64,000 nucleotides of DNA from Lysobacter niastensis (GTDB taxonomy: Bacteria > Pseudomonadota > Gammaproteobacteria > Xanthomonadales > Xanthomonadaceae): positions 310,001 through 374,000 of the forward strand of contig NZ_JADLZT010000006.1 of the NCBI RefSeq assembly GCF_015453285.1, read 5' to 3'. How positions within the stretch are numbered: the stretch's first letter is position 1; each line of letters opens with the position of its first letter. The position numbers and the translations under genes were made by a program. The notes under the pieces were generated by a model that worked only from the letters and a program-made list of their open reading frames with translations, had not been told where the DNA came from and did not search any database. Below are positions 9,702-17,795 of this stretch, piece after piece.

Positions 9702-10517
9702 ATGGAGCTGGCGAAGATGGCGGCTTTGGTGGTGAAGCCGATGGTTCCGGCCAGCGTGTGGCAGTGGTGGCGTGCGGACCGTCACTTCTTCAACGCACAC
9801 GGCTGGCAAAACCTCCACCTTGGAAAGTTCTCCTCCTTCGCTGAGGCGAACGAGTTCGCGCGCAAGCGGGGGGTCCAAAGTGAGTATCGCTTGGACCACG
9901 TCGAGTGGGCGAAGATCCAGACCACCATCAAGGCGCACGATTATCCGATCCTGTATTGGCTGGGACAGCTGCTCGACAGGAACTCTGTCGTGTGCGATTT
10001 CGGGGGCAGTGTGGGTGTCTGCTACTACGCGTACCAAGAGCGCCTACAGTTTCCTGACGGGCTGTCCTGGGTAGTCTGCGAGTTGCCCGAGCCCGCGGAG
10101 CTGGGGGCTCAGCTTGCGATCCAGCGGCAGGCGTGCGGGTTGAGCTTTACGACAGATCGGACCGCAATGGATGGCTGCCAGATACTGCTCGCGGCGGGTG
10201 TGCTGCCGTTCCTTGAGCCACGTTTGGCCAGCTTGCTAGACGGCTTGACGCATCGGCCGCGTCACATCCTGATAAATCGCCTTCCGCTTTGCAGCCGCAT
10301 TCCGGCGTTCGTGACGCTGCAGAACACCGGACATTCGGTAACGCCTATGCGGATAGACAACTATTCGGAGTTCATCGCTCAGATGGAGCAATGTGGATAC
10401 GAACTGATCGATTCTTGGAAATGCTTCGAGAATTCGCTGCTCGTTCCTCAGCACCCAGAGTGCGAAGTTCGTCATTTTCACGGCTTTTACTTGAGGTATC
10501 GGGAAGCGGTTCACTAA
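9702..10517 (+). CDS. TIGR04325-family putative methyltransferase
   Basis: A 271-residue protein. The start at 9702 is preferred because AGGAGAGG lies 8-15 bases before it; an in-frame GTG at 9630 is possible but has no such site. The SAM motif I is altered to VVCDFGGSVGVCYYAY, and motifs typical of the family follow: WVVCELPEPAELG, ILLAAGVLPFLE and HILINRLPL. Members of this family usually lie in surface-polysaccharide or natural-product gene clusters. None is visible here, so its substrate is unknown. Confidence 0.8.
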   Translation: MELAKMAALVVKPMVPASVWQWWRADRHFFNAHGWQNLHLGKFSSFAEANEFARKRGVQSEYRLDHVEWAKIQTTIKAHDYPILYWLGQLLDRNSVVCDFGGSVGVCYYAYQERLQFPDGLSWVVCELPEPAELGAQLAIQRQACGLSFTTDRTAMDGCQILLAAGVLPFLEPRLASLLDGLTHRPRHILINRLPLCSRIPAFVTLQNTGHSVTPMRIDNYSEFIAQMEQCGYELIDSWKCFENSLLVPQHPECEVRHFHGFYLRYREAVH

Positions 10518-10691
10518 GCAGGAACGTAGCGCAACGGTAGGGGGTGACGCGTACGGCCTGACTGCCCCGTTGGAGGCCCAGGCCCAGGCCCAAGCCCGGG
10601 CGCGGGCGCTTAATAGCTCCAAAACTCTGGAGGTCGTGCAGAGTTCATATTTCCTATACCCGTTCCGGCAGGGGCGCGGTAAAGTAACGAT

Positions 10692-11117
10692 ATGTCGCTC
10701 TGGCCCATTCTGCTGCGTGTGCTACTCAGCCTGTCGCTCATCCTGAACGGGGTGGCGACGGCGACTGCTGCTACACACATCCATGCGGGCCCAGCGGATA
10801 TGGCATCGATTGCCGTCGCTCCGGCGAAAGCGTCCCAGGCAGACGGTCAGATGCCGTGCCATCAGCACCAGGCCGAGTCGGCAGCGGCAAATGACCACCC
10901 GCCGGCTCCTGTCGAGTCCGGTAAGTCGTCCCCCGATTGCTGCAAATCCAAAACTTGCGCCTGTGCCTGCATGCACCTGGCGCAGGTAATGCTGCCCGGC
11001 GCGAACCTGGCTGCCCCAGTGCTCAATCACTGCGGGAGTGTTCGTCGATTGACGCTGGCCCATCCGGCACCAGCGCTACCCCATCTGATTCGACCTCCGA
11101 TCGGCCAAGTGTCCTAA
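10692..11117 (+). CDS. copL: CopL, copper-resistance leader/regulatory protein
   Basis: A 141-residue exported protein. The signal peptide is LLRVLLSLSLILNGVATATAA. It is rich in His and Cys (HIHAG, PCHQHQ, CCKSKTCACACMHLA at about residues 87-101) and ends with HLIRPPIGQVS. In Xanthomonas, copL immediately precedes copAB and is needed for their copper-inducible expression. Here it is 113 bp upstream of copA in the same orientation. A shorter relative with the same ending lies at 2616. Confidence 0.85.
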   Translation: MSLWPILLRVLLSLSLILNGVATATAATHIHAGPADMASIAVAPAKASQADGQMPCHQHQAESAAANDHPPAPVESGKSSPDCCKSKTCACACMHLAQVMLPGANLAAPVLNHCGSVRRLTLAHPAPALPHLIRPPIGQVS

Positions 11118-11230
11118 GGGCGCCTCGTCGTCCGTCGCCGTGCATCCGCGTGCTCAGGTCACGCGCATTGCTGGCTTGGTTCAGCTAGTGCATCGCTGAA
11201 CTTCTTTGACGCTTTCACGGAGTTGTTGTT

Positions 11231-13123
11231 ATGTCTTCCGATTCTTTCGGCCGCAACGCCGACGGGCTGCTCAAGCCGTCGCGGCGCCGCTTTGTGCAGG
11301 GTCTCGCTGTGGGCGGCGCGGTAGCCGGCCTAGGTCTGTGGCCTAAGTCCATCTGGGCATTGAGTGGCCCCGGCAACGGCAACGTGCTGTCGGGTACCGA
11401 GTTCGATCTAGTAATCGGCGAGACGCCGATGAACTTCACCGGGCGCACCCGCACGGCGATCACAGTCAATGGTTCGATTCCAGCACCCTTGCTGCGCTGG
11501 CGCGAGGGCACCACCGTGAACTTGCGCGTGTCGAATGCGCTGCCCAAAGGCTCGATCCACGGCCGCGAAACGTCCATCCATTGGCACGGCATCCTGCTGC
11601 CGGCCAACATGGATGGCGTGCCGGGTCTGAGCTTCAACGGCATCCAGCCCGGCGAGACCTACCACTATCGATTCACGGTGCAGCAGGGCGGCACTTACTG
11701 GTACCACAGCCATTCGGCGTTCCAGGAGCAGGCGGGCCTCTACGGACCACTGGTGATCGATCCGATCGATCCCGAACCGTTCTCGTTTGATCGCGACTAT
11801 GTGGTGATGCTGACGGATTGGACCGACCTCGATCCGACCGCGCTGTTCCAGCGTCTGAAGAAGATGTCTGGGTACGACAACTACTCCAAGCGAACCGTTG
11901 GAGACTTCTTCAACGATGTGCAGCGGAAGGGCTTGGCTGCCACCGTCGACGACCGCAAGATGTGGGGCGAGATGCGGATGACGCCGACCGATCTGTCGGA
12001 TGTCAATGCGAACACCTATACGTACTTGATGAACGGTACGACCTCGCTCGGCAATTGGACAGGGTTGTTCCGTTCGGGCGAGAAGATTCGCCTGCGCTTC
12101 ATCAACGGGTCGGCGATGACGCATTTCGATGTGCGCATCCCTGGGTTGAAGATGACCGTAGTCGCGGCCGATGGCCAATACGTGCATCCGGTCACCGTCG
12201 ACGAGTTCCGCATCGCCACGGCCGAGACGTTCGACGTGATCGTCGAACCGTCTGGGCAGGACGCATTCACCATCTTTGCCCAGGACATGGGCCGCACCGG
12301 CTATGTCAGCGGCACTCTGGCAGTCCGCGAAGGCCTGCGAGCACCGGTGCCGTCGGTGGATCCGCGTCCGATCCTTACCATGGCTGACATGGGCCATGGT
12401 GGAATGGGGCACGGCGGCGGGCACGACATGTCCGGCATGAAGGGCATGGAAGGCGGCTGTGGCGCAAGCATGGGCATGGCCGGCATGGACCACAGCACAC
12501 ATGCAGGCCAGTCTCCCTCGAAACAACAGGCGCCTGCCGACCCACACGCCGGTCACAACATGGCGGCGATGCCCGGCATGGACCACGGTGCTGGCGGCAT
12601 GCAGCAGCACCCGGTGAGCGAGACCGGCAATGCCCTGGTCGACATGCAGACCATGGCGCCGCTGCCCAAGTTGGACGACCCCGGCATTGGCCTACGCGAC
12701 AACGGGCGCAAGGTGCTGACCTACGCGATGCTCAAGAGCACCTTCAACGATCCGGACGGTCGCGACCCGGGCCGCGACATCGAGTTGCATCTTACGGGCC
12801 ACATGGAGCGCTTCGCCTGGGGCTTTAACGGCCAGAAGTTCTCCGAAGTGGAGCCGCTGCGACTCAACTACGGCGAGCGCCTGCGCATCGTGTTGGTCAA
12901 CGACACGATGATGACGCACCCGATCCACCTGCACGGCATGTGGAGCGACCTGGAGGACGAGCAAGGCAACTTCCTCGTGCGCAAGCACACCATCGATATG
13001 CCACCCGGAAGCAAGCGCGCTTACCGCGTGCGAGCCGACGCGCTTGGAAGCTGGGCCTACCACTGCCACCTGCTGTACCACATGGAAGCCGGGATGATGC
13101 GCGAAGTGAGGGTCGAAGAATGA
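11231..13123 (+). CDS. copA: CopA, periplasmic multicopper oxidase
   Basis: A 630-residue multicopper oxidase exported by the Tat pathway (SRRRFVQGLAVGGAVAGLGLW near residue 20). All four copper-binding boxes are present: HWHG (about 117), WYHSH (about 157), HPIHLHG (about 563) and HCHLLYHMEAGM (about 611, containing the type 1 copper ligands). Residues about 383-462 form a Met/His-rich insert with repeated MGH, MSGM and MDH motifs that should bind many Cu(I) ions. It would oxidise Cu(I) and sequester copper in the periplasm. The stop overlaps the copB start by 4 bp. Confidence 0.97.
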   Translation: MSSDSFGRNADGLLKPSRRRFVQGLAVGGAVAGLGLWPKSIWALSGPGNGNVLSGTEFDLVIGETPMNFTGRTRTAITVNGSIPAPLLRWREGTTVNLRVSNALPKGSIHGRETSIHWHGILLPANMDGVPGLSFNGIQPGETYHYRFTVQQGGTYWYHSHSAFQEQAGLYGPLVIDPIDPEPFSFDRDYVVMLTDWTDLDPTALFQRLKKMSGYDNYSKRTVGDFFNDVQRKGLAATVDDRKMWGEMRMTPTDLSDVNANTYTYLMNGTTSLGNWTGLFRSGEKIRLRFINGSAMTHFDVRIPGLKMTVVAADGQYVHPVTVDEFRIATAETFDVIVEPSGQDAFTIFAQDMGRTGYVSGTLAVREGLRAPVPSVDPRPILTMADMGHGGMGHGGGHDMSGMKGMEGGCGASMGMAGMDHSTHAGQSPSKQQAPADPHAGHNMAAMPGMDHGAGGMQQHPVSETGNALVDMQTMAPLPKLDDPGIGLRDNGRKVLTYAMLKSTFNDPDGRDPGRDIELHLTGHMERFAWGFNGQKFSEVEPLRLNYGERLRIVLVNDTMMTHPIHLHGMWSDLEDEQGNFLVRKHTIDMPPGSKRAYRVRADALGSWAYHCHLLYHMEAGMMREVRVEE

Positions 13124-14229
13124 AGACGCGTATACCCGCGCTGGTGCCGCTTGCCGCAGGACTGATGCTGGCCTTCAATGTGCCCGCACAGGATCACTCG
13201 CAGCATCAAGTGCCGGCACCGGCGACTCAGGATCACTCCCAACATCAGATGCCTGCACCCGCGGCGCAGGATCATTCGCAGCATCAACAACCCCAGCCCA
13301 AGACGACTCCACAAACTAAGGCGAAACCTGCGGCGAAGAAAACACAGCCGGCTGCGGGAGAGGCGGTGGACCACGCCGCGATGGGGCACGGCACACCGGA
13401 GCAGAGACCCGCGGAAGCCGTCGATCACGCGGCCATGGGGCATGGCGTCTCCAAAGAGACGCCGCAGCCCATGGACCACGCCGCCATGGGCCATGACATG
13501 CCGCATCCGGCCGATCAGCCTGTTACGCCGATACCCGTCTTGACCGACGCTGACCGTGCGGCTGCGGTGCCACCGCCCCATGGTCATCCGCCCCACGACA
13601 ACTCACTCCAGAGTTTCGTGCTCTTCAACCGCCTCGAGGGATTCGATGCCGATGAAGGCACTGGCTTCGAATGGGAAGGGCAGGTGTGGATCGGTACCGA
13701 CCTCAACAGGCTTTGGCTGCGCACTGAAGGGGAGCGTGCAGGCGGGCATACCGAAGCGGCCGACCTGGAAGTACTGTACGGACGCGCTATCGCCCGCTGG
13801 TGGGATGTCGTCGCCGGTGTGCGTCATGACTTCAAGCCCGGTGCTTCGCAGGACTTTGCAGCGATCGGCATCATGGGTGTCGCGCCGTACAAGTTCGAGG
13901 TGGAAGCCACGGCATACATCGGCCAGTCCGGGCAGACCGCGGCGCGGCTCGAAGCCGAGTACGAGACGTTGCTGACTAACCGCCTGACCTTGCAGCCGTT
14001 GGTCGAACTCAACTTCTATGGGCAGAACGACGAGCAGCGGGGCATCGGCTCGGGCTTGAGCACCGCCGAAGCCGGTCTGCGCCTGCGCTACGAGATCACT
14101 CGGCAGTTCGCGCCCTATGTGGGCGTTGTTCGAGAGTGGTCGTTCGGCCGTACCGCCGACTTCCGTCGCGACGACGGCGAAGACATCAACGACACCCGCT
14201 TCGTGGCGGGCGTGCGCATCTGGTTCTGA
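13120..14229 (+). CDS. copB: CopB, outer-membrane copper-resistance protein
   Basis: A 369-residue protein. The signal peptide is LVPLAAGLMLAFNVPAQ. The long N-terminal metal-binding region has two sets of repeats: three QDHSQHQ units and three DHAAMGH units. The C-terminal half (from about residue 160) is the conserved CopB beta-barrel (SFVLFNRLEGFDADEG, WEGQVWIGTDLNRLWLR, FVAGVRIWF end). Its ATG overlaps the copA stop (ATGA), which fixes the start. It acts with CopA in copper tolerance. The repeat arrays make length variation between strains likely. Confidence 0.96.
   Translation: MKTRIPALVPLAAGLMLAFNVPAQDHSQHQVPAPATQDHSQHQMPAPAAQDHSQHQQPQPKTTPQTKAKPAAKKTQPAAGEAVDHAAMGHGTPEQRPAEAVDHAAMGHGVSKETPQPMDHAAMGHDMPHPADQPVTPIPVLTDADRAAAVPPPHGHPPHDNSLQSFVLFNRLEGFDADEGTGFEWEGQVWIGTDLNRLWLRTEGERAGGHTEAADLEVLYGRAIARWWDVVAGVRHDFKPGASQDFAAIGIMGVAPYKFEVEATAYIGQSGQTAARLEAEYETLLTNRLTLQPLVELNFYGQNDEQRGIGSGLSTAEAGLRLRYEITRQFAPYVGVVREWSFGRTADFRRDDGEDINDTRFVAGVRIWF
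13189..13305 (+). repeat. Three 39-bp tandem repeats in copB
   Basis: Three 13-codon units begin QDHSQHQ, at 13189, 13228 and 13267. The first two share the rest of the unit (VPAPAT, MPAPAA) and the third diverges (QPQPKT). They encode His-rich metal-binding peptide. Confidence 0.85.
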
Positions 14230-14242
14230 CAAGGGGAGTTCC

Positions 14243-15148
14243 ATGCCATTCGTAACCCGCAAGACGCTGTTGATTCTCTCCACCCCAATCGTCACCACAC
14301 TGGTACTGATCGCCGGCATCGTCTGGTCCGGCGCATACAACATCGGTGCTGACGATCCGCATTGGCGTCCGACCCACGCACTGCTGGAGACCGTGCGGCA
14401 TCGTTCGATCGACGTCCGTGCCAGCAGGCTCCAGGTGCCAGCGGACCTGGACGATCCTGCGCGCATCCGTCAGGGGGCTGGCAACTACGACGCCATGTGT
14501 ACGGGCTGTCACCTCACTCCGGGCATGGGCGAAACTGAAATGAGCAAGGGCCTGTATCCCGCGCCACCTGATCTGACGAAGGAGAGGGTCGATGCCGCCC
14601 ATGCATTCTGGGTGATCAAGCACGGCATCAAGGCCTCGGCCATGCCGGCTTGGGGCAAGAGCATGGACGACGCGTACATCTGGAACATGGCCGCGTTCCT
14701 CCAGCAGTTGCCCAAGCTCAATGCAGAGCAGTACCAGACACTGGTGGCGAGTAGCGGCGGGCACTCACACGGTGGCGGCGAGACCAAGCCGCACGACCAT
14801 GCTGAAGGTGAAGCGGATTATCACGGCGCCATGGAGGGTATGCCGATGAATAACGAAGCCAAGCCGCATAGCCACGCGCCGGGTACGCCGTCGCATGACG
14901 ACACGCCCCAAGCCGAGTCGCAAGCCAAAGAAAGCAAGCCGCATGCGCATCCACCTGGCACGCCGCCGCACGACGATGCGCGTAAGCCGGCTGTCGCCGC
15001 AACGGAAAGCAAGCCGCACACACACGCTCCCGGCACCCCGCCGCACAATGACGCCACACCAGTCAAATCAGCGACCTCGGAAAAGACGTCTCCCGAACCA
15101 GTTCCTGCGGAGCAGGACGCGCACGACCACCACGACCATCAGCATTGA
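14243..15148 (+). CDS. c-type cytochrome with a His-rich repeated tail
   Basis: A 301-residue protein with AAGGGGAG 5 bases before the ATG. An N-terminal membrane anchor (LLILSTPIVTTLVLIAGIVW) is followed by one cytochrome c domain (residues about 70-165) with the haem site CTGCH and a distal AMPAWG methionine. Residues about 170-301 are a low-complexity tail with three units of the form KPHxHxPGTPxHDD and a final HDHHDHQH. It is co-directional with copAB and only 13 bp after copB. Suggested role: an electron carrier or copper-binding partner for CopA in the periplasm. The exact partner is not shown by the sequence. Confidence 0.88.
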   Translation: MPFVTRKTLLILSTPIVTTLVLIAGIVWSGAYNIGADDPHWRPTHALLETVRHRSIDVRASRLQVPADLDDPARIRQGAGNYDAMCTGCHLTPGMGETEMSKGLYPAPPDLTKERVDAAHAFWVIKHGIKASAMPAWGKSMDDAYIWNMAAFLQQLPKLNAEQYQTLVASSGGHSHGGGETKPHDHAEGEADYHGAMEGMPMNNEAKPHSHAPGTPSHDDTPQAESQAKESKPHAHPPGTPPHDDARKPAVAATESKPHTHAPGTPPHNDATPVKSATSEKTSPEPVPAEQDAHDHHDHQH

Positions 15149-15167
15149 CTCCCAAGGACTCCAGAAC

Positions 15168-15695
15168 ATGAAGCCCATCCATTGTTCAGCCGTTCTGCTT
15201 GCTGGGTTGATTGCGTTGCCCTCGCTCGCGGCAGCGCATGACCCAAAGCTCCACGCAACGACCACGCCCGCCGTGATTGAAGCCGCGGCACAGCCTGCCG
15301 TCGCAGTGGTCGAGCAGTTCTCCAAGGCCTTGCAGGCGGCGGACTTCAAGCGCGTCGGCGAACTGCTCGCCGAGGACGTGCTGATTCTCGAAAGCGGCGG
15401 TGCCGAGCGTTCGCGCGAGGAGTACCTCGGCCATCACGCCATCTCCGATGCCATGTTCCTGAAAGGCGCGCACGTCCAGGTCAAGCAGCGCGTCGCGCGT
15501 GTCGAGGGGGCGCTCGCCTGGGTTGGAACCGAGAGCGAGTTGCACGCCACGAAGGACGGAAAGGCACTGACCGTGCTCAGTACTGAAACCATGGTCCTGA
15601 AGCAGATCGGCACCGAGTGGCGAATCGTACACATTCATTGGTCCTCGCGTACCGCGAATGCAGCCAAGCCTGAGACAGCTAACGCGGACAACTGA
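15168..15695 (+). CDS. Exported NTF2-like (SnoaL/DUF4440-type) protein
   Basis: A 175-residue protein with a clear signal peptide (VLLAGLIALPSLAAAH). The mature part has the NTF2-like pattern: AVVEQFSKALQAADFKRVGELLAEDVLILESGG, followed by a strand-rich region ending WRIVHIHWSSR. Such folds bind small ligands or act as enzymes, and no function is fixed. It lies 19 bp after the cytochrome gene and 4 bp before the next, so it belongs to the copper operon. Confidence 0.8.
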   Translation: MKPIHCSAVLLAGLIALPSLAAAHDPKLHATTTPAVIEAAAQPAVAVVEQFSKALQAADFKRVGELLAEDVLILESGGAERSREEYLGHHAISDAMFLKGAHVQVKQRVARVEGALAWVGTESELHATKDGKALTVLSTETMVLKQIGTEWRIVHIHWSSRTANAAKPETANADN

Positions 15696-15699
15696 TGCC

Positions 15700-16251
15700 A
15701 TGAAGAACCGGATCCTATTCGCCCTGACGCTTGCGCCGGCCATCGCCTTGTCCGCCTGCGCGCGGGCACCGGAGCCATCCGAACAGCCACGCGCTGACGT
15801 ATCGCAAGCGTCCAAGACGGTCCCCGCAATGCGGGCCGAAGCGCCCGCAGCCGTTATCGCGGCTGCGGAGCTTCCTCTCGCAGTGGTCCACAAGAGCCCA
15901 ACCTGCGGCTGCTGTGGTTTGTGGGTGGAGCACCTGCAGAAAGCCGGTTTCCGCGTGGAGGTGCGCAACGCAGATGACCTCAATCCGGTGAAAGAGCGCG
16001 CAGGTGTGCCTTACGGCAAGGGGTCCTGCCATACCGCGGAGATCGGCGGTTACTTCGTCGAAGGTCATGTGCCCGTTGAAGACATCAAGCGACTGTTAGC
16101 CGAGAAGCCCGATGCAAAGGGGCTGGTACTGCCCGGCATGCCGCTGGGGTCGCCGGGCATGGAGGTTCCGTCAGGCGAAGTGCAACCCTACACGGTGGAA
16201 CTGGTGCAACGCGATGGCACCACAGTCGCGTATGCGGAGCACGACCGATAA
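15700..16251 (+). CDS. DUF411 metal-binding lipoprotein
   Basis: A 183-residue protein. The lipobox-like LSAC lies at about residue 20. The mature part carries the DUF411 signature KSPTCGCCGLWVEHLQKAGF (about residues 66-85) and PYGKGSCHTAEIGGYFVEGHVP, followed by the LPGMPLGSPGME motif. DUF411 proteins occur in copper-resistance loci and the CxCC motif probably binds copper. The start at 15700 begins the signal peptide directly and lies 4 bp after the previous stop. Part of the copL-copA operon. Confidence 0.9.
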   Translation: MKNRILFALTLAPAIALSACARAPEPSEQPRADVSQASKTVPAMRAEAPAAVIAAAELPLAVVHKSPTCGCCGLWVEHLQKAGFRVEVRNADDLNPVKERAGVPYGKGSCHTAEIGGYFVEGHVPVEDIKRLLAEKPDAKGLVLPGMPLGSPGMEVPSGEVQPYTVELVQRDGTTVAYAEHDR

Positions 16252-16264
16252 TCACGGCAGGGGC

Positions 16265-16296
16265 TTGACTCTGGACCAGAGTCCAGACTGCAGACT
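16265..16296 (+). promoter_or_regulatory. MerR-type promoter with dyad operator
   Basis: TTGACT (16265-16270) is followed 20 bp later by CAGACT (16291-16296). The over-long spacer holds the dyad CTGGAC-CAGA-GTCCAG (16271-16286). A 19-20-bp spacer with a central dyad is the hallmark of promoters activated by MerR-family proteins. It lies 36 bp upstream of the merR-like gene, so it is probably autoregulatory. Confidence 0.75.
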
Positions 16297-16331
16297 GATC
16301 TCGAAGCGCTGTAGCGCCATGGATACGAGTC

Positions 16332-16730
16332 ATGAAAATCGGGGAACTGGCCCAGCGGGCCCAAGTCAATATTGATACGGTGCGTTATTACGAACGCCAG
16401 GGGTTGCTGCCTGCGCCGCAACGCCTGGCATCGGGTTATCGCCTCTATGGTCAGGATGACCTGGCACGCCTGCACTTCGTGCGCCGTGCAAAAGCGCTCG
16501 GCTTCACTCTGCTCGAAATCGGTGAATTGCTGGCGCTATCGAGCCACCGAGAGGACGACATGGCAGGAATGAAGGCCGCTGCGATTCTGAAGCTCACTGA
16601 CGTCGAAACCAAGCTCGCCGAACTCACCCGGATCCGCGATGGTCTTAAGACCCTGGTGGATTCTTGTCCAGGGCATGGTGCGCTGGAGCAGTGCCCGATT
16701 CTCAATGCACTCGCTGAGGACGACCAATAG
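16332..16730 (+). CDS. MerR-family heavy-metal-responsive regulator
   Basis: A 132-residue activator. Residues 1-70 form the MerR winged helix (MKIGELAQRAQVNIDTVRYYERQGLLP, GYRLYG). A dimerisation helix follows, and the C-terminal metal loop reads CPGHGALEQCPIL, with Cys residues about 9 positions apart as in metal-sensing members. It has no CueR-type CxGDxxPDC loop, so whether it senses Cu, Zn, Cd or Pb is open. Its own promoter region contains a MerR-type operator. It follows the copper operon but is set apart by 80 bp. Confidence 0.9.
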   Translation: MKIGELAQRAQVNIDTVRYYERQGLLPAPQRLASGYRLYGQDDLARLHFVRRAKALGFTLLEIGELLALSSHREDDMAGMKAAAILKLTDVETKLAELTRIRDGLKTLVDSCPGHGALEQCPILNALAEDDQ

Positions 16731-16845
16731 CGTCTGCATCAATCCTCGCCTCCTGAACTAATCACCGCTGCTCGTCACCCATAGCCGGCACAGGACTATT
16801 TTCTGTCGCTAAGCTCTACGCTCGAACTGACCAACGGAGTCTTCC

Positions 16846-17139
16846 ATGAAACAAGCTGCTTCGCTCCTTCTGCTCTCGCTGACTTTCGCCGCCGGAACCG
16901 CCTTTGCAGCCAATCCGGAGAAGGCAACAGAGCCGACCGGAGCCACAATGGACCACAGCACACACACCGGGCACCACGCGACGCCGGACGCGTTTGCCAA
17001 GCTCGATACGAACAAAGATGGGGCGCTCTCAAAGCAGGAACTGGCCAAGCATCCGATGGCTGCACACGCCAGTATGGTGGACGCCAACAAGGATGGCAGT
17101 CTGAGCAAGAGCGAGTTTGCGGCTCTTGAAGGTATGTAA
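16846..17139 (+). CDS. Small exported EF-hand protein
   Basis: A 97-residue protein with a signal peptide (ASLLLLSLTFAAGTAFA) and a His-rich stretch (MDHSTHTGHHA) resembling the CopA insert. Two EF-hand loops follow, DTNKDGALSKQE and DANKDGSLSKSE (residues about 51-62 and 77-88). Predicted periplasmic divalent-metal binder. It follows merR in the same direction; a role in copper or calcium handling is inferred only. Confidence 0.85.
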   Translation: MKQAASLLLLSLTFAAGTAFAANPEKATEPTGATMDHSTHTGHHATPDAFAKLDTNKDGALSKQELAKHPMAAHASMVDANKDGSLSKSEFAALEGM

Positions 17140-17240
17140 GCGAAGATCCGGATGGCGGCGAAGTCACGCCGCCACTTCCGTTCCGGGCGCCGGAAGCTGC
17201 CCGCATTCGGTGGTCCCCTGAAACAAGACTACCTGTAACA

Positions 17241-17561
17241 ATGGAACTTGAAGTTCGACCTGTCCTTCATCTTCTCCTGCACGTCGCGGTACCGCTGACG
17301 GTCGCGCGGATCTGGTATCGCGAACGCTGGTTCCGTGCCTGGCTGTGGATGCTGGCAGGCTGGTTGATAGATATAGACCACGTGCTGGCTGATCCCGTCT
17401 ACGCGCCAGGGCGCTGCAGCATCGGATTCCATCCACTGCACACGGCGCCCGCGATCCTCGCCTATGGGCTGCTGTGCCTACCCCGGCGCACCCGACTCCT
17501 GGGATTGGGTCTGCTGATCCACATCGGCCTGGACGCCATCGACTGCCTGATGATGCGGTGA
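17241..17561 (+). CDS. DUF6122-family membrane protein
   Basis: A 106-residue polytopic membrane protein with about three hydrophobic segments and the conserved charged and His motifs of the family: HLLLHVAVP, GWLIDIDHVLADP, RCSIGFHPLHTAPA and HIGLDAIDC. The repeated Asp/His positions suggest a metal-dependent membrane enzyme, but none is established. It is the last plus-strand gene of the copper cluster and converges on the acetate kinase gene. Confidence 0.75.
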   Translation: MELEVRPVLHLLLHVAVPLTVARIWYRERWFRAWLWMLAGWLIDIDHVLADPVYAPGRCSIGFHPLHTAPAILAYGLLCLPRRTRLLGLGLLIHIGLDAIDCLMMR

Positions 17562-17639
17562 GGAACAAAGCATCCCTGGTGTTCACCTGAAGGCAGCTGA
17601 CGTCGATCGCGACGGCGCGGTGATCAGGCCACCGACTTG

Positions 17640-17795
17640 TCAAACGCGCTGCACCATGCCTTCGCGGATCGCCACCTCCAAACTGGCGACTGCGGCTGGC
17701 TCTCCGGCTTCGATACGCAGCACGATCGGGCCCGTCCTGGCCGGTGACGTGATGCAGTTGAAGCGGTAGCCGATCGGGCGACTGACCGCCGTGTC
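17640..17795 (-). other. 51-codon open frame in phase after acetate kinase
   Basis: Directly after the acetate kinase stop codon the same frame stays open for 51 codons with protein-like composition (it includes RFNCITSPARTGPIVLRIEA) and then stops at 17640. It has no good start of its own. It may be a gene remnant, a readthrough extension or chance. I do not recognise the sequence. Confidence 0.25.

Noticed and set aside
10561-10612. GGCCCAGGCCCAAGCCCGGG-type low-complexity run
   Set aside because: Short imperfect repeat of GC-rich units with no stable array or spacer; not a CRISPR or regulatory array.
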